Source: Syngnathus acus (taxonomy: Eukaryota; Chordata; Actinopteri; Syngnathiformes; Syngnathidae). Taken from it: a stretch of DNA of 64,000 nucleotides. A model generated the notes under the pieces. That model did not search any database. It saw only the letters and a list, made by a program, of their open reading frames with translations, and was not told the DNA's origin. Positions 18,217 through 31,600 of this stretch are shown here, one piece after another; position 1 is the stretch's first letter, and each line of letters starts with the position of its first letter. The position numbers and the translations under genes are program-made. The DNA is taken from positions 9,892,967 through 9,956,966 of the forward strand of contig NC_051091.1 in the NCBI RefSeq assembly GCF_901709675.1, written 5' to 3'.

Positions 18217-21200
18217 ATGTCGAGCGCAAAGAGGAGAAGAGCTACTTCACCCTCCAGCAGTGTGAGCGGAGGAGGGGACCTCGATGATGTTTCCACTCCT
18301 GGAAGTGGTCGTAAAAGAAAATGGGCTTCCAGTGTTCAACCTGTTGACACGGTAAATACACGAGTTTGCCGATTAGCTATTTGGACAATCTCCCTGTGCT
18401 AATTGCAGTCTTTCGCCTAGATCGCTGTATGCCACGAGCTGTTCAACGCCGTGAGAGACTACAAAGATGATCAAGGGAGAAACCTCAGTGAACATTTTCT
18501 AAGGGTACCAAAGAGAAGGTATTCAAATATAAAAACTTGGAAGATTGCCTTTTACCTGTTTAGCATTGTTTATTATATGAATATCAGTTGTGAATATTAT
18601 ACTAATGGAGTGATCACTTTGTTCTCCAGAAACCTGCCTGATTACTATGAGGTGGTGTCCCAGCCGATAGACATGACAAGAATTCAGCATAAACTAAAGG
18701 CTGAAGATTATCAAGAGGTGGGGCAGCTCACTACAGACTTCCAGCTGATGTTTAACAACACCAAATCCTTTTACAAGGTATTAAATGTATAAAGTCTCTC
18801 TTCTTTGGTAGCCTGAATTATATCATGTCCAGTGATTGTCATTACTCTTGTATTAATTCCTCAAATTATGATTCTTGTCATCATTGTAGAGGGACAGCGA
18901 GGAATATCAAGCTGCCTGCAAGCTGTGGGTCATTTATTTGCAGACAAGGAATGACTTTTTGCAGAGTGGAGATGGCGAAGACGACGACGACGGGGACGAC
19001 ATGATGGATAACCCAGGGGGGTCAACGGAAGATGAGGTCAGTCTAGCGGTGACATATTTTTCCTTTTTCTGCCTGATATCATATGCATGTACGGACTGTT
19101 AATCTGTGTTATATAAAACAGAGCCCTTGACGATAACATTTGTCATTATTGTGGTCACGTAGGCACCCTCCAGCAGCTTGAAGGAAGTCTTAGAGCAACT
19201 CCTAGCGGCGATTGTTTTGTACACTGATCCCTCAGGTCACGTGGTCAGTAAACTCTTCGAGAAATTGCCTTCCAAATTGGTAAGTATTGATTGACTCCTC
19301 AAACAATACCGCTGTTCTGGACTACGTAGAACTGCAGTCTCTCATGCCATTTTCTGTTTCTATGATAGAGTTACCCAGACTACTATGCTGTTATAAAAGA
19401 TCCCATTGATCTGAGAACAATTGCTCAAAGAATCCAGGTAGGATTTGAAATGAAATTATATTATTCAAGCCAAAGAATTGGTCTCATGTTGAAAAAATGA
19501 AAGATTCACAAATTTCCAACGATATCGTCAAAGGGATTTTGATTTTATAATTTTATTAATTATGCCTTACTTCAAATAGATGCCTGGTTCTTTTTACAGT
19601 TCAAATGTTGAAAAAAAAAATGCTTTTTTTTTTTAACGTCACCATTTTCTCACTTGCTCAGACGGGGTACTATAAAAGTGTTAACGCCATGGGCAAGGAC
19701 ATTGACCTCATGGCCAAAAATGCCAAAACATACAATGAACCCGGATCTCAGGTTTTTAAGGTTTGTCTTTTTTTTATGTATTTAATTTATTTACTCGTGT
19801 AGCACATATCAGTCCATTTGTTGTAACAATTTGTTGTGTCATATTGTAGGATGCAAACACCATCAAGAAAGTGTTCATCCAGAAGAAAACTGACCTGGAA
19901 CACTCTGAACCCACTAAATCAAGTCTTCGCATCCGGTAATATGCATGCAAAATATAGTCTAAGAATTAATGTTGCGTTGCAGTTATGTGATGAAAATTCT
20001 TCTTTTTCTTTATAAAGAAATCGCAGATCTGGTCAGGGAGATCGACTTTCTGGTGTCAGCGTAGCTCTTCAGTACGGCTCGGAAAGTGAGGATGACCCTG
20101 TGCTATCCGGTAAGCGTTGTTGGACAGCACCGACTGTAGAAATTCGATTCAAAACATTTCATATTCCGCAGGCTCCGTGTGCTACGACGAAGGCGAGTCG
20201 GAGGCTGAGAGTCAAAGTTCTAGCATGGAGATGAGCAACCCCATCTTCCAGCTGTATGAAGCCGTGCGAGGCGCGAGGAATAGCCAGGGCCAGCTGTTTT
20301 CCGAACCCTTCCAGAATCTGCCCTCCCGCAGAGAATATCCCGACTATTACCAGCAGATAAAACAGACCATTTGTCTGCAGCAAATCAGGTAGTAGTAAAT
20401 GCATTTAAAGTGGGCTCTTAAAGTGGGCTTTGGTTTTAGAATGTAGTCCACAAAACAAAAATGTACTGACGTATGTGACGCATGGTACAAAATAGGTTTA
20501 CACTGTGAATTTAAGTCGTTTCTTTAGTGCCATTTTCCCGCCCCCCCTTAATTGTAGGGCAAAAATGAAGAATGGTGAATATGAAAATATGGAACAAATG
20601 GATGCCGACCTCACTTTGATGTTTGAGAATGCAAAGCGATACAACATGCCCAACTCAAGCATTTACAAACGAGCCCTCAGGCTTCAGCAGATTTTGCAGG
20701 TAATTTATTTGATCTTCCCTTGTGTTCCATTTCGTTCCGCCTTAAATGGTAATCATCCAATTTTTCTATTTATTTATTTTTAGGCAAAAAAGAAGGAACT
20801 TCTGAGAAGAGATGATGACGATGGTGACAGTCTGCTATCATCTGATGCAGGCAGCACCAAGAGAAAAAGGTATCAAGTCATTTTCTCCCCACCTGACCTT
20901 TGCTGTGTGTTGCTATTTTCTCATTTGATCCTCTCTTCCCGTTTTGAAGCCACAAGAAAAATATTAAAAAGAACCGAATGAAAGCCCTGTACGCTGCAGT
21001 GACGGACGCCAGGGAGGTGGGCACCAGTCGCCGCCTTTGCGATCTGTTTATGGTCAAGCCGTCCAAGAAGGACTACCCCGACTACTATAAAGTCATCCTT
21101 GAACCCATGGACCTGAAGACCATTGAGCACAACATTCGCACCGAGCGCTACGCCATAGAGGAAGCGCTGATGGATGACATGAGGTTGATGTTTCGCAATG

Positions 21201-24200
21201 CCCGTCATTACAACGAGGAAGGATCTCAGGTAGGACGTGTGAAGGCTATGCCACGAAAATAGCATTTATTTAATTTATTTGCGTCTGTCACTGTAGGTGT
21301 ACAACGATGCTGACGTCCTGGAGAAGATACTTAAAGATAAGCGCAAGGAGTTGGGACAGCCACCTGAAGACGAGGATGTGGGCTCTCCTAAACTAAAACT
21401 TAGTAGGTTTTATTTATTTTTATTTGATCAAGATTGGAGACCATCAAAACTGCGAACTGACTCTGACTCCGTTGTTGACTGTTTTACTTTCTTTATTTTC
21501 CAGGAAAGAGTGGCGTCTCTCCAAAGAAGACCAAATACCTCACCCCGCTGCAGCAGAAGTTAAACGAGCTCTACGACGCCGTGCGGAACTTCACCGACCG
21601 GCGCGGCCGCCGCCTGAGCACCATCTTCCTACGGCTACCGTCTCGCGCCGAGCTGCCCGACTACTATGCCACCATCAAACGACCCATCGACATGGAGCGT
21701 CTGCGCAGCCACATGGCGGCTGGGCGCTACCAGGACGTTGAAACCCTCGCAGAGGACTTCACTGTCATGTTCAACAATGCTTGCATGTACAATGAGCCCG
21801 AGTCGTTAATCTACCGGGACGCTCTGGTGCTGCACCGGGTGCTCCTGGAGACGCGCAAGCAGCAGGAGGGAGGAGAGGATTCTGGGCCTCCCGCTGTTGG
21901 AAATCTGGTGCGTGAGATGATTAGGAACCTGCTGGTGTCAGTGCTCGGACACCAGGACGAAGAGGGCCGGTGTTACAGTGACTCGCTGGCCGAAATTTCC
22001 GCCACGGATCCGGACGCCCCAGAGAAGCCTCCGTTAAACTTTGACTTAATCAGAGTGAATGTGGAGCGTGGCCGCTACAGGAGACTGGATGTCTTCCAGG
22101 AGCATGTCTTTGAAGTGCTGCAGAAGGCCAGGAAGGTGCACAGGTACACAAACTGACTTCTCGCCAAGTAGCGATTTGTCTAATAAAGACAAAATGTTTG
22201 TTGAGTTTTGTTGAAGCCAAAGAAAGTGTACCTTATTTAAATATTCGGTCATTTAAATAATTGGCCTTTTACAGGACCGACTCTGAGGTATTCGATGATG
22301 CGGTGGAGCTGCAACAGTTTTTCATCAAGATTCGGGACGAACTGTGCAAGAACGGAGAGATTCTGCAGACCACCGCGCTCAACTACACCTTGAAGCACTT
22401 GCACAACGACGTGGAGCAGGAAAAGAGGGAGAAAATACCCAAAGAAATCGAGGAGGATAAGGACAAAGAGGACGAGCCAAGCAAAAGTATGTCAGACATT
22501 CCGCTTTGACGTGTTGACTTAAGTCTGAAATGTGAACTCATCTTCTCCCCCTAAAAGGTTCAAAGGAGAAGAACCTGCCAAGTGAAGTGTGGCGGCCTGA
22601 AGCGCATACAAATCTGGTGTACAAGCAGCAATGCACCTTTGAGAACACCACCTACCAGGTGGGCGAGTATGTCTATGTGCACCCGTCCGAGGCCAACCTG
22701 AAGCCTCACATCGTCTTGATCGAGCGTCTTTGGGAGGATGACCAAGGTTACTCAACTCGATGAATGAATCAAATCTTTTTGGGACCAAAATTGACGAGCA
22801 GCTGATCTCATTTTGTTTTTCTGTATGAAGGTGAGAAGTGGCTCTATGGCTGCTGGTTTTATAGGCCGAGAGAAACCTTCCACATGGCCACTCGCAAGTT
22901 CCTGGAAAATGAGGTCTTCAAGAGTGACTTTTACAACCGAGTGTCCTTTAGTCAAGTCCTGGGCAAATGTGTGGTCATGTTTGTGAAGGTAAGCGTGAAA
23001 GATGCAACGATAATTCCCTCTTGATTTCCGCTCATCAGGGTTGTCCAACAAATTATAGGATTATTTCAAACTGCAACCGGAGGGCTTCAAAGCCGAGGAC
23101 GTGTACGTTTGCGAATCCCGATACACCGCCAGGTGCAAGCTGTTCAAGAAGATCAAGATATGGGCCGTGCCGCCGAGCCCCGTCAGATTCATCCCTCGAG
23201 ACGTGCCCCTGCCCGTCGTCCGCATCGCATCCATGTTTGCCAAGCCTGACCTGGAGAAACTGGAGAAAACCACGTTTGCAGACAACAGCAGTTTCGTAGA
23301 CAAGGTGAGCTTTTAACTTGGCTGCTTTTGGATGTATTTTGTTGATCATGCAGTTCTCTACTCAATCTGCTTGTCATCCACTTTGAGCCTATCCATGGGG
23401 TAAACGCAGGAGCAAATAAAGACACGTTCAATACTTGGACATTAGCCTCGCACATGTGCTCCCATTTATCTACGAACAATGAGTGTAAAGGAAGAGTGGG
23501 GACCGTATAAATATTTAAAGACAAATGTTAATTGGACTTAATGAAGTGGCTGTGTGCATTTGGCAAGCTGTGAGGTATTTAACCTGAACCATGAGAGAGT
23601 CAAGTCATGACTGTGTGTCTTTAATATTTTAGGAGAGGGAGGATGTCTCCATGGAGGTGAACGGTGCAGAGCCAGGTTGCCAATATTATGAACAGTTGCG
23701 CTACAACGATGTGTGGTTCAAAATTGGGGACTGCGTTTACATCCAGTCGCATGGCCTCGCCAAGCCTCGGGTTGCCAGGTAACAGTGTTTCAATATTGTT
23801 GTTTGGCGTGATCTGCTTGTGTGACCTTTTTGAGCATCGCTCCCTTTGATTGGGATGTAGGTTGGAGAAACTTTGGGTGCAGAACGGAACAACTTTCTTC
23901 TTTGGGCCCATTTTCATTCACCCAGAGGAGACTGCACACGAGCCCACTAAGATGTTCTACAAGAGAGAAGTGTTTCTCAGCCACCTGGAGGAGACCTTGT
24001 CCATGAAGTGCGTCATAGGTACTGTGCTCATCCGGAACAAAGCCAACATATCACTCCTGCACATTTTCTTTCTTTTATTTCAGTGTTGGATGTCATTGTT
24101 TGTTCTCTCAGGCAAATGCATGGTGTCCTCGTTCAAAGACTACCTGTCATGCAGACCGACCGAGGTTGCGGAAGAGGATAATCTTCTTTGTGAGAGTCGC

Positions 24201-26891
24201 TACATAGACTCAGAGAAACAAGTGAAAAAGTTCAAGGGGCTGAAGCGCTTCTCGTACTCTTCTAAAGTGGTGGAGGATGAGGTCTATTATTTCAGGTGAG
24301 TCCACTTGTACAAAGCGCTCCAAAGCAGAGCTGATACAAGGATGAATTTATTTTTCTTTTTTTTTGCTGTCTGCAGGAAATTAATAGTTCCACAGAAAGA
24401 AGCGTCTCCCTTTTTGAATAAGAAGATTGCTGAGCTTGAGGTGAAACTAGCAGATGTAGAGGATGGAGATGATGACATAGAAGACATGGACGATGAAGAT
24501 GAGAGCATGGAAATGCCTTCAATGCCTCAACTGCAAACGTCGCTCACCAGCGATATGGATGGCTTGCCTTACACACCTTCTCAGGTATACATTCACAGAC
24601 CGCTGAATCTCACAACAAATTATTTTCATATTTTTCATATATATATATTTTTTGAATAGTCCACACCAAAGATTAAAGGCTTGTCAAAGAAGGAAGGCGC
24701 CAAGAGGAAGATCAACATGAGCGGCTACATCCTCTTCAGCAGTGAAATGCGGGCAGTCATCAAGGCTCGACACCCGGACTTTTCTTTCGGTGAACTGAGT
24801 CGTCTGGTGGGCACCGAGTGGAGGAACCTGGAAGCCGTCAAGAAAGCAGACTATGAAGGTTGAACCCTGCAGAAGACAACATAAGCTCCTGCTCCCGAAT
24901 TGCTGTGACCATTTGTGTTTTGTCGCAGAACGGGCAGCCAAAATCGTGGAGCAACAGGAACGGGAAAGGCCAGCCCTGAAGCAAGTGTCCCCGAGATCAG
25001 GTACCCCCGTAGGGTCACTGATGGGGGTCGTGCCTTCGCCTAGCACTATGGGCATGATAAACCAGACCATGACACCTATGTCAGGTAACCCCTCTCAGAG
25101 TGTTTGACTAGATGGCAGCAAGGAAATGAGGCAGGACAATTTCAAAACTCTTCAATCTTGTAAAGAAATGCAACCGTGCTAAAGCTCTTTTTTTTTTCTT
25201 TTTTTTTTTAATATTTTGTTGCCTTGTGTTTGATGTTTGTCACATTTTATTGTCGCTAGCATCTCGTTTAAAACTGCATGACAATGCATGAATAACCATT
25301 TGAACTGTAAACCTTCCATTCTTGTTTTGCCTGCTAACATTCATTTCTTACTCCAGTCCCTTTCACACAAAGAGCCTGTGGTTTTATCACAAACGAAATG
25401 TTTTCAAAATTCCTCTGGACACTTTTAGCATTGTAGTTTTTAATACTTGACCGCAATCCCTCCAGTTGTCACATAATCGCTGGTTATGGAGATTATACCA
25501 AATAAGCCTGTGATACCAAAAGATAGTGATTGTACTATAATTGGGCCTGTGCTATTTTATACACATCACCTATGCAAACTTGACATTGTTTGAAGTATGT
25601 TTATCGGTCTGAAAAAAATGGCATCAAACATCCCTAATCAAAAGCTAACGTAAATGACCAAAAATGTTTACAGACTGCTCCCCCCCATTCCCAGGCTTTT
25701 GTGTGAAAGTGTGTACAACGGTAGTGCATGTCATGTCATAGCCAGCTGCATGTCACTTATGCATGAATATGTTGTCATCCTCTCCTCGCCCTCTTCCACC
25801 AAGGCATGATGGGAGCTTACGGGCCACCTTACATGCCCATGCAGGGCCCCCATGAGGGTTTGTTGAGTGTGGCCCCAATGTCACCTTACCAAGCAGGGGG
25901 CCCCCACCTACCTCCTCACCATCTCCATCAAGGTGGTATGCCCGGGTACCCGGGCATGCTTCATCATGGTAAGGGTTTACTATGGTAGCCACACCTTCAC
26001 TGGTTGTGGTCTGCGTTTGCTCCATGTGACCGGGTGTGGCACATGCGGTCTTTACATTCACACGACTGACGCATGTGATAATATTGGCACCCAACTACTA
26101 ACATTCAGCTGAAGTCACTATACATGCAACGTTCCTTTATTTTTGTCTCATTTAAAAGTTACAGGTGACCATGTAGTTGCTCGACATAGAGTAATGAGTT
26201 CTCTTTAATAGGCATGATGGGCGCTGCTGTCAACGGCATGTCAGGAAGTGCCACTCCAGGAGGCTACATGCAGCAAGTGAGTGTAAACATTTTAATTTAC
26301 TCTGCCCCTAAGATCTGTCGTTTGAAGAAAAAGATAATGATGGTTATACACGCTAATTAATGAATCATTTCAATTGTGTTTTACCTCAAATGTTCTAATA
26401 AAACAAAATCTCTCCATTTCAGTCAGGGATGTTCAGCCCAGGGCAGCATGCTCCCCCACCTTATCCAGGACAGGGTCAGACCCCACCCATGTTTGTTGCT
26501 CCACCGCCAAAGACTCAGAGGGTTCTGCACTCAGAGGCCTACCTGAAGTATATCGAAGGCTTGAATTCCGACTCCAGCACCGTCAGCAAGTGGGACCAGA
26601 CACTGAAAGGTTTGAAAGTAGGCTGCTCTTAGCCCTATGATAGTGTCTTTGAAATGATTTTGACTACTTTCATGTAGCTTTTATTTGGCAGTGAAAATTC
26701 TGAATCCAAAACTTGTCTCCACAACAGCTCAAAGGCGAGACGCTCACATGACCAAAGAGCAAGAAAGCCGGCTGCCAGCTCATTGGCTGAAGAGCAAAGG
26801 AGCCCACGCCACAATGGCTGACGCGCTGTGGCGCCTGCGTGACCTGATGCTGAGGGACTCTCTAAACATTTGTCAGGCATACAATGTGTGA
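18217..26891 (+). CDS. pbrm1: Polybromo-1 (BAF180), PBAF chromatin-remodelling subunit
   Basis: Twenty-nine coding exons keep phase throughout: 18217-18351, 18421-18518, 18630-18777, 18890-19036, 19163-19279, 19369-19437, 19662-19760, 19850-19935, 20018-20109, 20172-20388, 20558-20699, 20784-20869, 20950-21229, 21297-21402, 21504-22143, 22275-22486, 22558-22746, 22831-22988, 23059-23304, 23633-23778, 23861-24018, 24112-24295, 24377-24584, 24660-24858, 24929-25084, 25804-25968, 26212-26276, 26423-26609, 26728-26891. The product has 1632 residues (human 1689). Domains: bromodomains at about 46-130, 180-285, 345-455, 485-590, 620-740 and 750-880; BAH domains at about 920-1060 and 1105-1240; one HMG box (~1335-1388) with [17 protein letters not shown]; a Gly/Pro/Met-rich stretch; and the conserved C-terminal block around [15 protein letters not shown]. 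Acetyl-lysine-binding asparagines are seen in BD2 (N263), BD3 (N432), BD4 (N567) and BD5 (N704). BD1 has Tyr126 and BD6 Thr822 in that position, as in the human protein. It is nuclear and targets PBAF to acetylated histone H3. Confidence 0.96.
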
Positions 26892-27123
26892 TGTGTAGGA
26901 CTCGCACCACTTTTAACCGCAACTCTTCATGACCCTTACTCTCAAACTTGGAAATGAACTGTAGACCCTAGAAGCAATATTTTGCAGTAATTGCTAACCA
27001 GTTTTATATTTATTAGTAACTACAGTATAATGAGCTGAATAGTTGTTTGTGCATTTTCATTTTTTTTACCCTGCTGATTACGTTTTCTGCAAAACAAGTG
27101 TTCTAGCCAATTGCTACTGTTAA

Positions 27124-27129
27124 AATAAA
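27124..27129 (+). terminator. pbrm1: AATAAA poly(A) signal of pbrm1
   Basis: A canonical AATAAA lies 233 bases after the pbrm1 stop. The inferred stau1 promoter starts only about 150 bases further on, so the two genes are packed head to tail. Confidence 0.65.
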
Positions 27130-27280
27130 CTTATGAATACTATTTAATAAGTACTTGCACTTGTTATTGTAGTGAATAGAACCCAACAACATCAACATGA
27201 CAGCTCAAATAGACTTCTTCCCATTTAGAACAAGGACATATATTTATATATACTTATTGACCCTACTTTATTTTGGAAAC

Positions 27281-27498
27281 ACTTCCGCTTTCAATGACGT
27301 GACTTCCTGAAGCCCGGCTTAACATCGAGCCATTCTCTTTAGTGTTTGCCCTGTCTCCCCCATGCCCACCTCTCCACAGCCCACAGTTTGACTTCCAAAT
27401 TGCATAAATGAGCCCTTGAAAGTGGTCTTTTAGGACCTTTGACTACACCGAGCCAGTGTCCTATTGAGAAGCTTCAAACCTGACAGGAGAACGCAAAG
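27281..27498 (+). promoter_or_regulatory. stau1: stau1 core promoter and non-coding first exon
   Basis: ACTTCCGCTT (ETS type, 27281-27290) and TGACGTGA (CRE-like, 27295-27302) precede a leader that ends at a strong donor, AAAG followed by GTAAGG, after 27498. The leader holds a short upstream ORF, 27362-27391 (nine codons plus stop). The exact start site is not visible. Confidence 0.55.
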
Positions 27499-28638
27499 GT
27501 AAGGCTTTGCTTTGTGCAGACTTTTTCTAGGCTAACCTAGCAAAGCTAGCACTTTTGTCGGCTTGTTCGGGTCTCCGATGGGGGAGAAAAATGAGAATAC
27601 TTTCTTACTTGCGTGTGTTGTAGGGAGTACATTGTCAGCTGTTTTTGTTTTTAGGCTTCTTGTTCGTTTTTGCAATTGAAACAGTTGATTCGCATCGTAG
27701 TGTGATAAATTCAATATTAAACAAAGGGTTTGAAGTGGTTAGGGTCTCTGCATTAGCCAAAGAACGCTATGTATCACCCGGCGGGCTCTTTTCAACACAG
27801 ACTCAATATTTATTTATTGTCATGAAAAATGAGCATGCATGTGTGCAATGACGAGTGTATGCATAATTCTTGTAAGCTTTCTTGCTAGCTCAGTCTACCA
27901 GTCCACTCCCACTTAGTCAATTAAAAAAAAGAAAAGATTTAATAAAGTGTGATTTTTTTTTTCTTCTTCTTTCATCTTCCAACACCCATGAAGGGTTTGT
28001 AGTAGATCACTAATGGAGCTTTTCGGAAAACATATTAGACTGAACTCCCATTTGTGCATCTCTACTGAGAAAAATAATTTTTTAGAGGGGGCTTTGTTAG
28101 AGGGGGAACCCTGCCGTGTGTGTCTGACTTAAATGATGACTGACATCACTTAATAACTCGCAAAATCTTATAACAAATATCAAGATTAGAAAATGCTACA
28201 AAGTTTTATTGGATTTTCTGGCTTTGGTCAGTGGCGCTTGCTTAATTCCACTTGTCCACATTCCGAAACATTTCATCCCCTAAATTTTGTAGCACTGTTG
28301 CTGAATGAAACATTGCTTAAAGTGAAATCATAACAATTTATAACAATACAAAACATTTGCAACAATAACGTTAATAACGAATTAACCATATATTACAATT
28401 GTTATCAGGTTGAATGTTTTGGGGGGGCTTTCGTCACAGTTCCACAAAGGTTTGAGATTGTATTTGCGCGAACAATCAATTGCTTTTAGTTACTTTAATT
28501 TGACTAGTTATGTGTTAGGGGTCTACCATGATCTTATTCCTCATTTGTGCAACAGTGCAAATCTATCCTCTTTTCCATTAACAGTTCCCCTATCATTGCT
28601 ACACTGAAAGGTATCCTGATCAACCTATAGCAGCAAAG

Positions 28639-31600
28639 ATGTCCCAGCTCCAATTCCAGTGTCCGGCCAGTCCCATGCCGGCCGCCCCTGCCCCACTCCA
28701 ACCTGGGCAGCCTCAGATGAGGCCACCTTTTAGCATCCCCTGTGCCGCCAGCACGTTAGCGTCGGAGAGTGCCGGCCAGCCAGTCAGGAGCTCCGCACTC
28801 CCTGCGGGCTCAGCCACTCCCTACACAACCGTCACAGGTTTGTTTGTTCAGAAAGCTACCCTCTCTTTCAAATTGATGTATGAATTGAAACAACGTATTG
28901 ATGGGAAACGTATGCAATTTCATTATTAGATGTAATGTTTTTTTGTTGTTGTTCAAATTGTCATAAAACCACTGGAAATATTTTAAAGGGAAGTTACCTA
29001 GTTTCAACAGTAAAATGGTCATTCTAATACTAATTTTTAATTGAAAAACTTCAAGGACATTTGACTTCAAAGTTTGGCATTAGTAATTCATCTTTTGGCT
29101 ATTTATAGAAGTCTTTCTAGTCGTGTTTTCTTTTTTTGTTCCAGTATCTAACATGGCAAACCCTAAAGAGAAGACCCCCATGTGTTTGGTAAATGAGTTA
29201 GCCCGTTTCAACAAGCTCCAACCTGAGTATAAGCTACTGAGCGAGCAGGGACCAGCTCACTGCAAAGTACGTTGAGCGAATCTTTTACCGAGCTTCATTA
29301 TTATTATTAGATGGAGATCTATATTCCTTGTCGCTGTCAGATTTTCTCTGTGCGACTCACCCTGGGAGATCAGCACTGGGATGCTGAGGGGACCAGCATC
29401 AAGAAAGCCCAGCATTCCGCTGCTACATCTGCCCTGGCTGAGAGTGTCCTTCCAAAGCCCACGATCAGGACGCCACGCAACACAGGCAAGAACTCAGGTC
29501 GGTTCCTCCCACTGCTCCTACAACAAATGTATCAGTTTTTGCTCTAATGTGTACTCATATCAGTATTGGTTCCTCCTGGCAGATGGTATGATTCAAATCA
29601 TGGAGTTGAACGCACTGTGCTCAAAACTTAGTAAAAAGCCCATTTACAAACCCATCGACCATTACCCGATGAGACCAGCACACATGAGTTATGGCGTCCG
29701 TGTCCCAGGGCCCTATCAGCGCTCTATGCAACAGTAAGCTTGGCTCATTTACCGTCCACCTACTGTTTATTGTTTTATCTGTTTTAACAAAACATTAACT
29801 GTGTGCGCAGCTACTACTACCCATTTCCCCCCATGGGACCAACGATCTACCACATGGAACTATCCATCGGAGGCCAGCAGTTTGTGGGGAAGGGGCGCAC
29901 GCGGCAGCTCGCCAAGCAGGACGCTGCCATGAGGGCCCTGAAAGTGCTGCAGAGTGAGCCCATATTGCAGCAAATGCCAGAGGTGAGAGCCGTGCGCTCG
30001 GCATTCCCATTGACTCTTTTAATCCACATTCAATGTGTTTTTCATCTCAGGTAAACGAAGAGCCCGAAGAAGAAAACCTCAACAAGTCAGAAATCAGTCA
30101 AGTGTTTGAGATTGCACTGAAGCGCAACCTACCTGTCAATTTTGAGGTATCACCAATTTTGATTGCAACACGTTGGCAGGGCACTTGCCAATTGTCAATG
30201 TCATGCAGGTGTTAAAAGAAGAAGGCCCGCCTCACATCAAGAGCTTTGTGGTGCGCGTCACAGTGGGAGAGTTCAGCGGAGAGGGCGAGGGTAAGAGTAA
30301 GAAGATCGCAAAGAAGTTGGCAGCTGCCGCCGTGCTTGGGGACTTGAAGAAGCTACCTCACATACCCAGCGTGGAGAGGACGCTACCACGCATCAAGAAG
30401 AAAACCAAATCCATCATTAAGGTACTCCTCAAATGTTGCACGCAAATTTCAAAACGGAAATGCAAAAGTGTGGCAGAAATGTGACAAATATATTCGATCA
30501 AGCAAATGGGAAATCTAATAACATTGTAAACTTCTTTTTTTTTTTTTTTTCTTCATTTATTTTACAACACCCTATATGCTAAAACAAAGCATATTTCTTT
30601 CTACAGTTTTTTTTATTTTATTTAAATAAATAAATGAATAAAACAAGAAATGGCCGGATGAAAAAGGCAGCGGTATGCACGGCTCCAGGCTAAATGTCTT
30701 CACATTTAAGTGCACAAGCCAAATGTAACAGAATAAAGTAACTAGAGCATACTGATTCTTGATGAGATGTCAACACTTGAACTAAAGCAGCCAAGTGACA
30801 AGCATTTCCCACCCACTCAGTTTTTGTTGGATACATTATGCAGTATTGTATGTTTGCATTGCGTCAAAACTGTGACAGTTTTCTTTTAAAACAAAACAAA
30901 AAAAGTGTTTACAAGTCAGTCTTACACGTCGCCCGCAGCTGCAGACCAGCCCGGAATACGGCCAGGGAATGAATCCCATCAGCCGTCTGGCGCAGATCCA
31001 GCAGGCCAAGAAGGAGAAGGAGCCTGAATACAGCATGGTGACGGAGCGAGGGCTGCCGCGGCGTCGGGAGTTTGTCATGCAAGTGAGTTTTGCGGCAACC
31101 CAAGCAGTCGTCTGTCCTCTCCAATGAGACCTTTTTGCACTGCTCTTGGTCTTCTTGGTGTTTACCCGGCACAAACTTGTTTTTTTTTGATGGAAATGGT
31201 TGCTTAGCAGCTGACCAGAAAGTAGCCTGGAGTGTTTGCCTGCAAAGTGTGAAGTAGACTTCATTTCAGCTGTCTGACGTCACAGAAACAATGAATGGAT
31301 TTAATGGAATGCTAAGTGCAATGTGGAAGGGCCTCTCAAATGTTACCCTCTAATTTAATATGTGTTGCTTGCATGTTTTTGTTACAGGTGAGTGTTTGCG
31401 GCCAGTCTGCAGAGGGCATGGGGCCGAGCAAAAAAGTGGCCAAAAAGAACGCGGCAGAGAAGATGTTGGAGATGCTAGGATACAAAGTGCCTCAGCCGCA
31501 GCCTCCTAAACCCGCACTTAAAACTGAAGAGAGGGTAACTCTTTGTCCTTTTGGGTCATACAACAGCATAATCCTATTTGAATGTTTAAGCTTTCATGTT

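Noticed and set aside
21424-21741. 105-codon frame overlapping pbrm1 exon 15-16
   Set aside because: It crosses an intron and reads the bromodomain-5 exon out of frame, giving Arg/Pro/His-rich nonsense.
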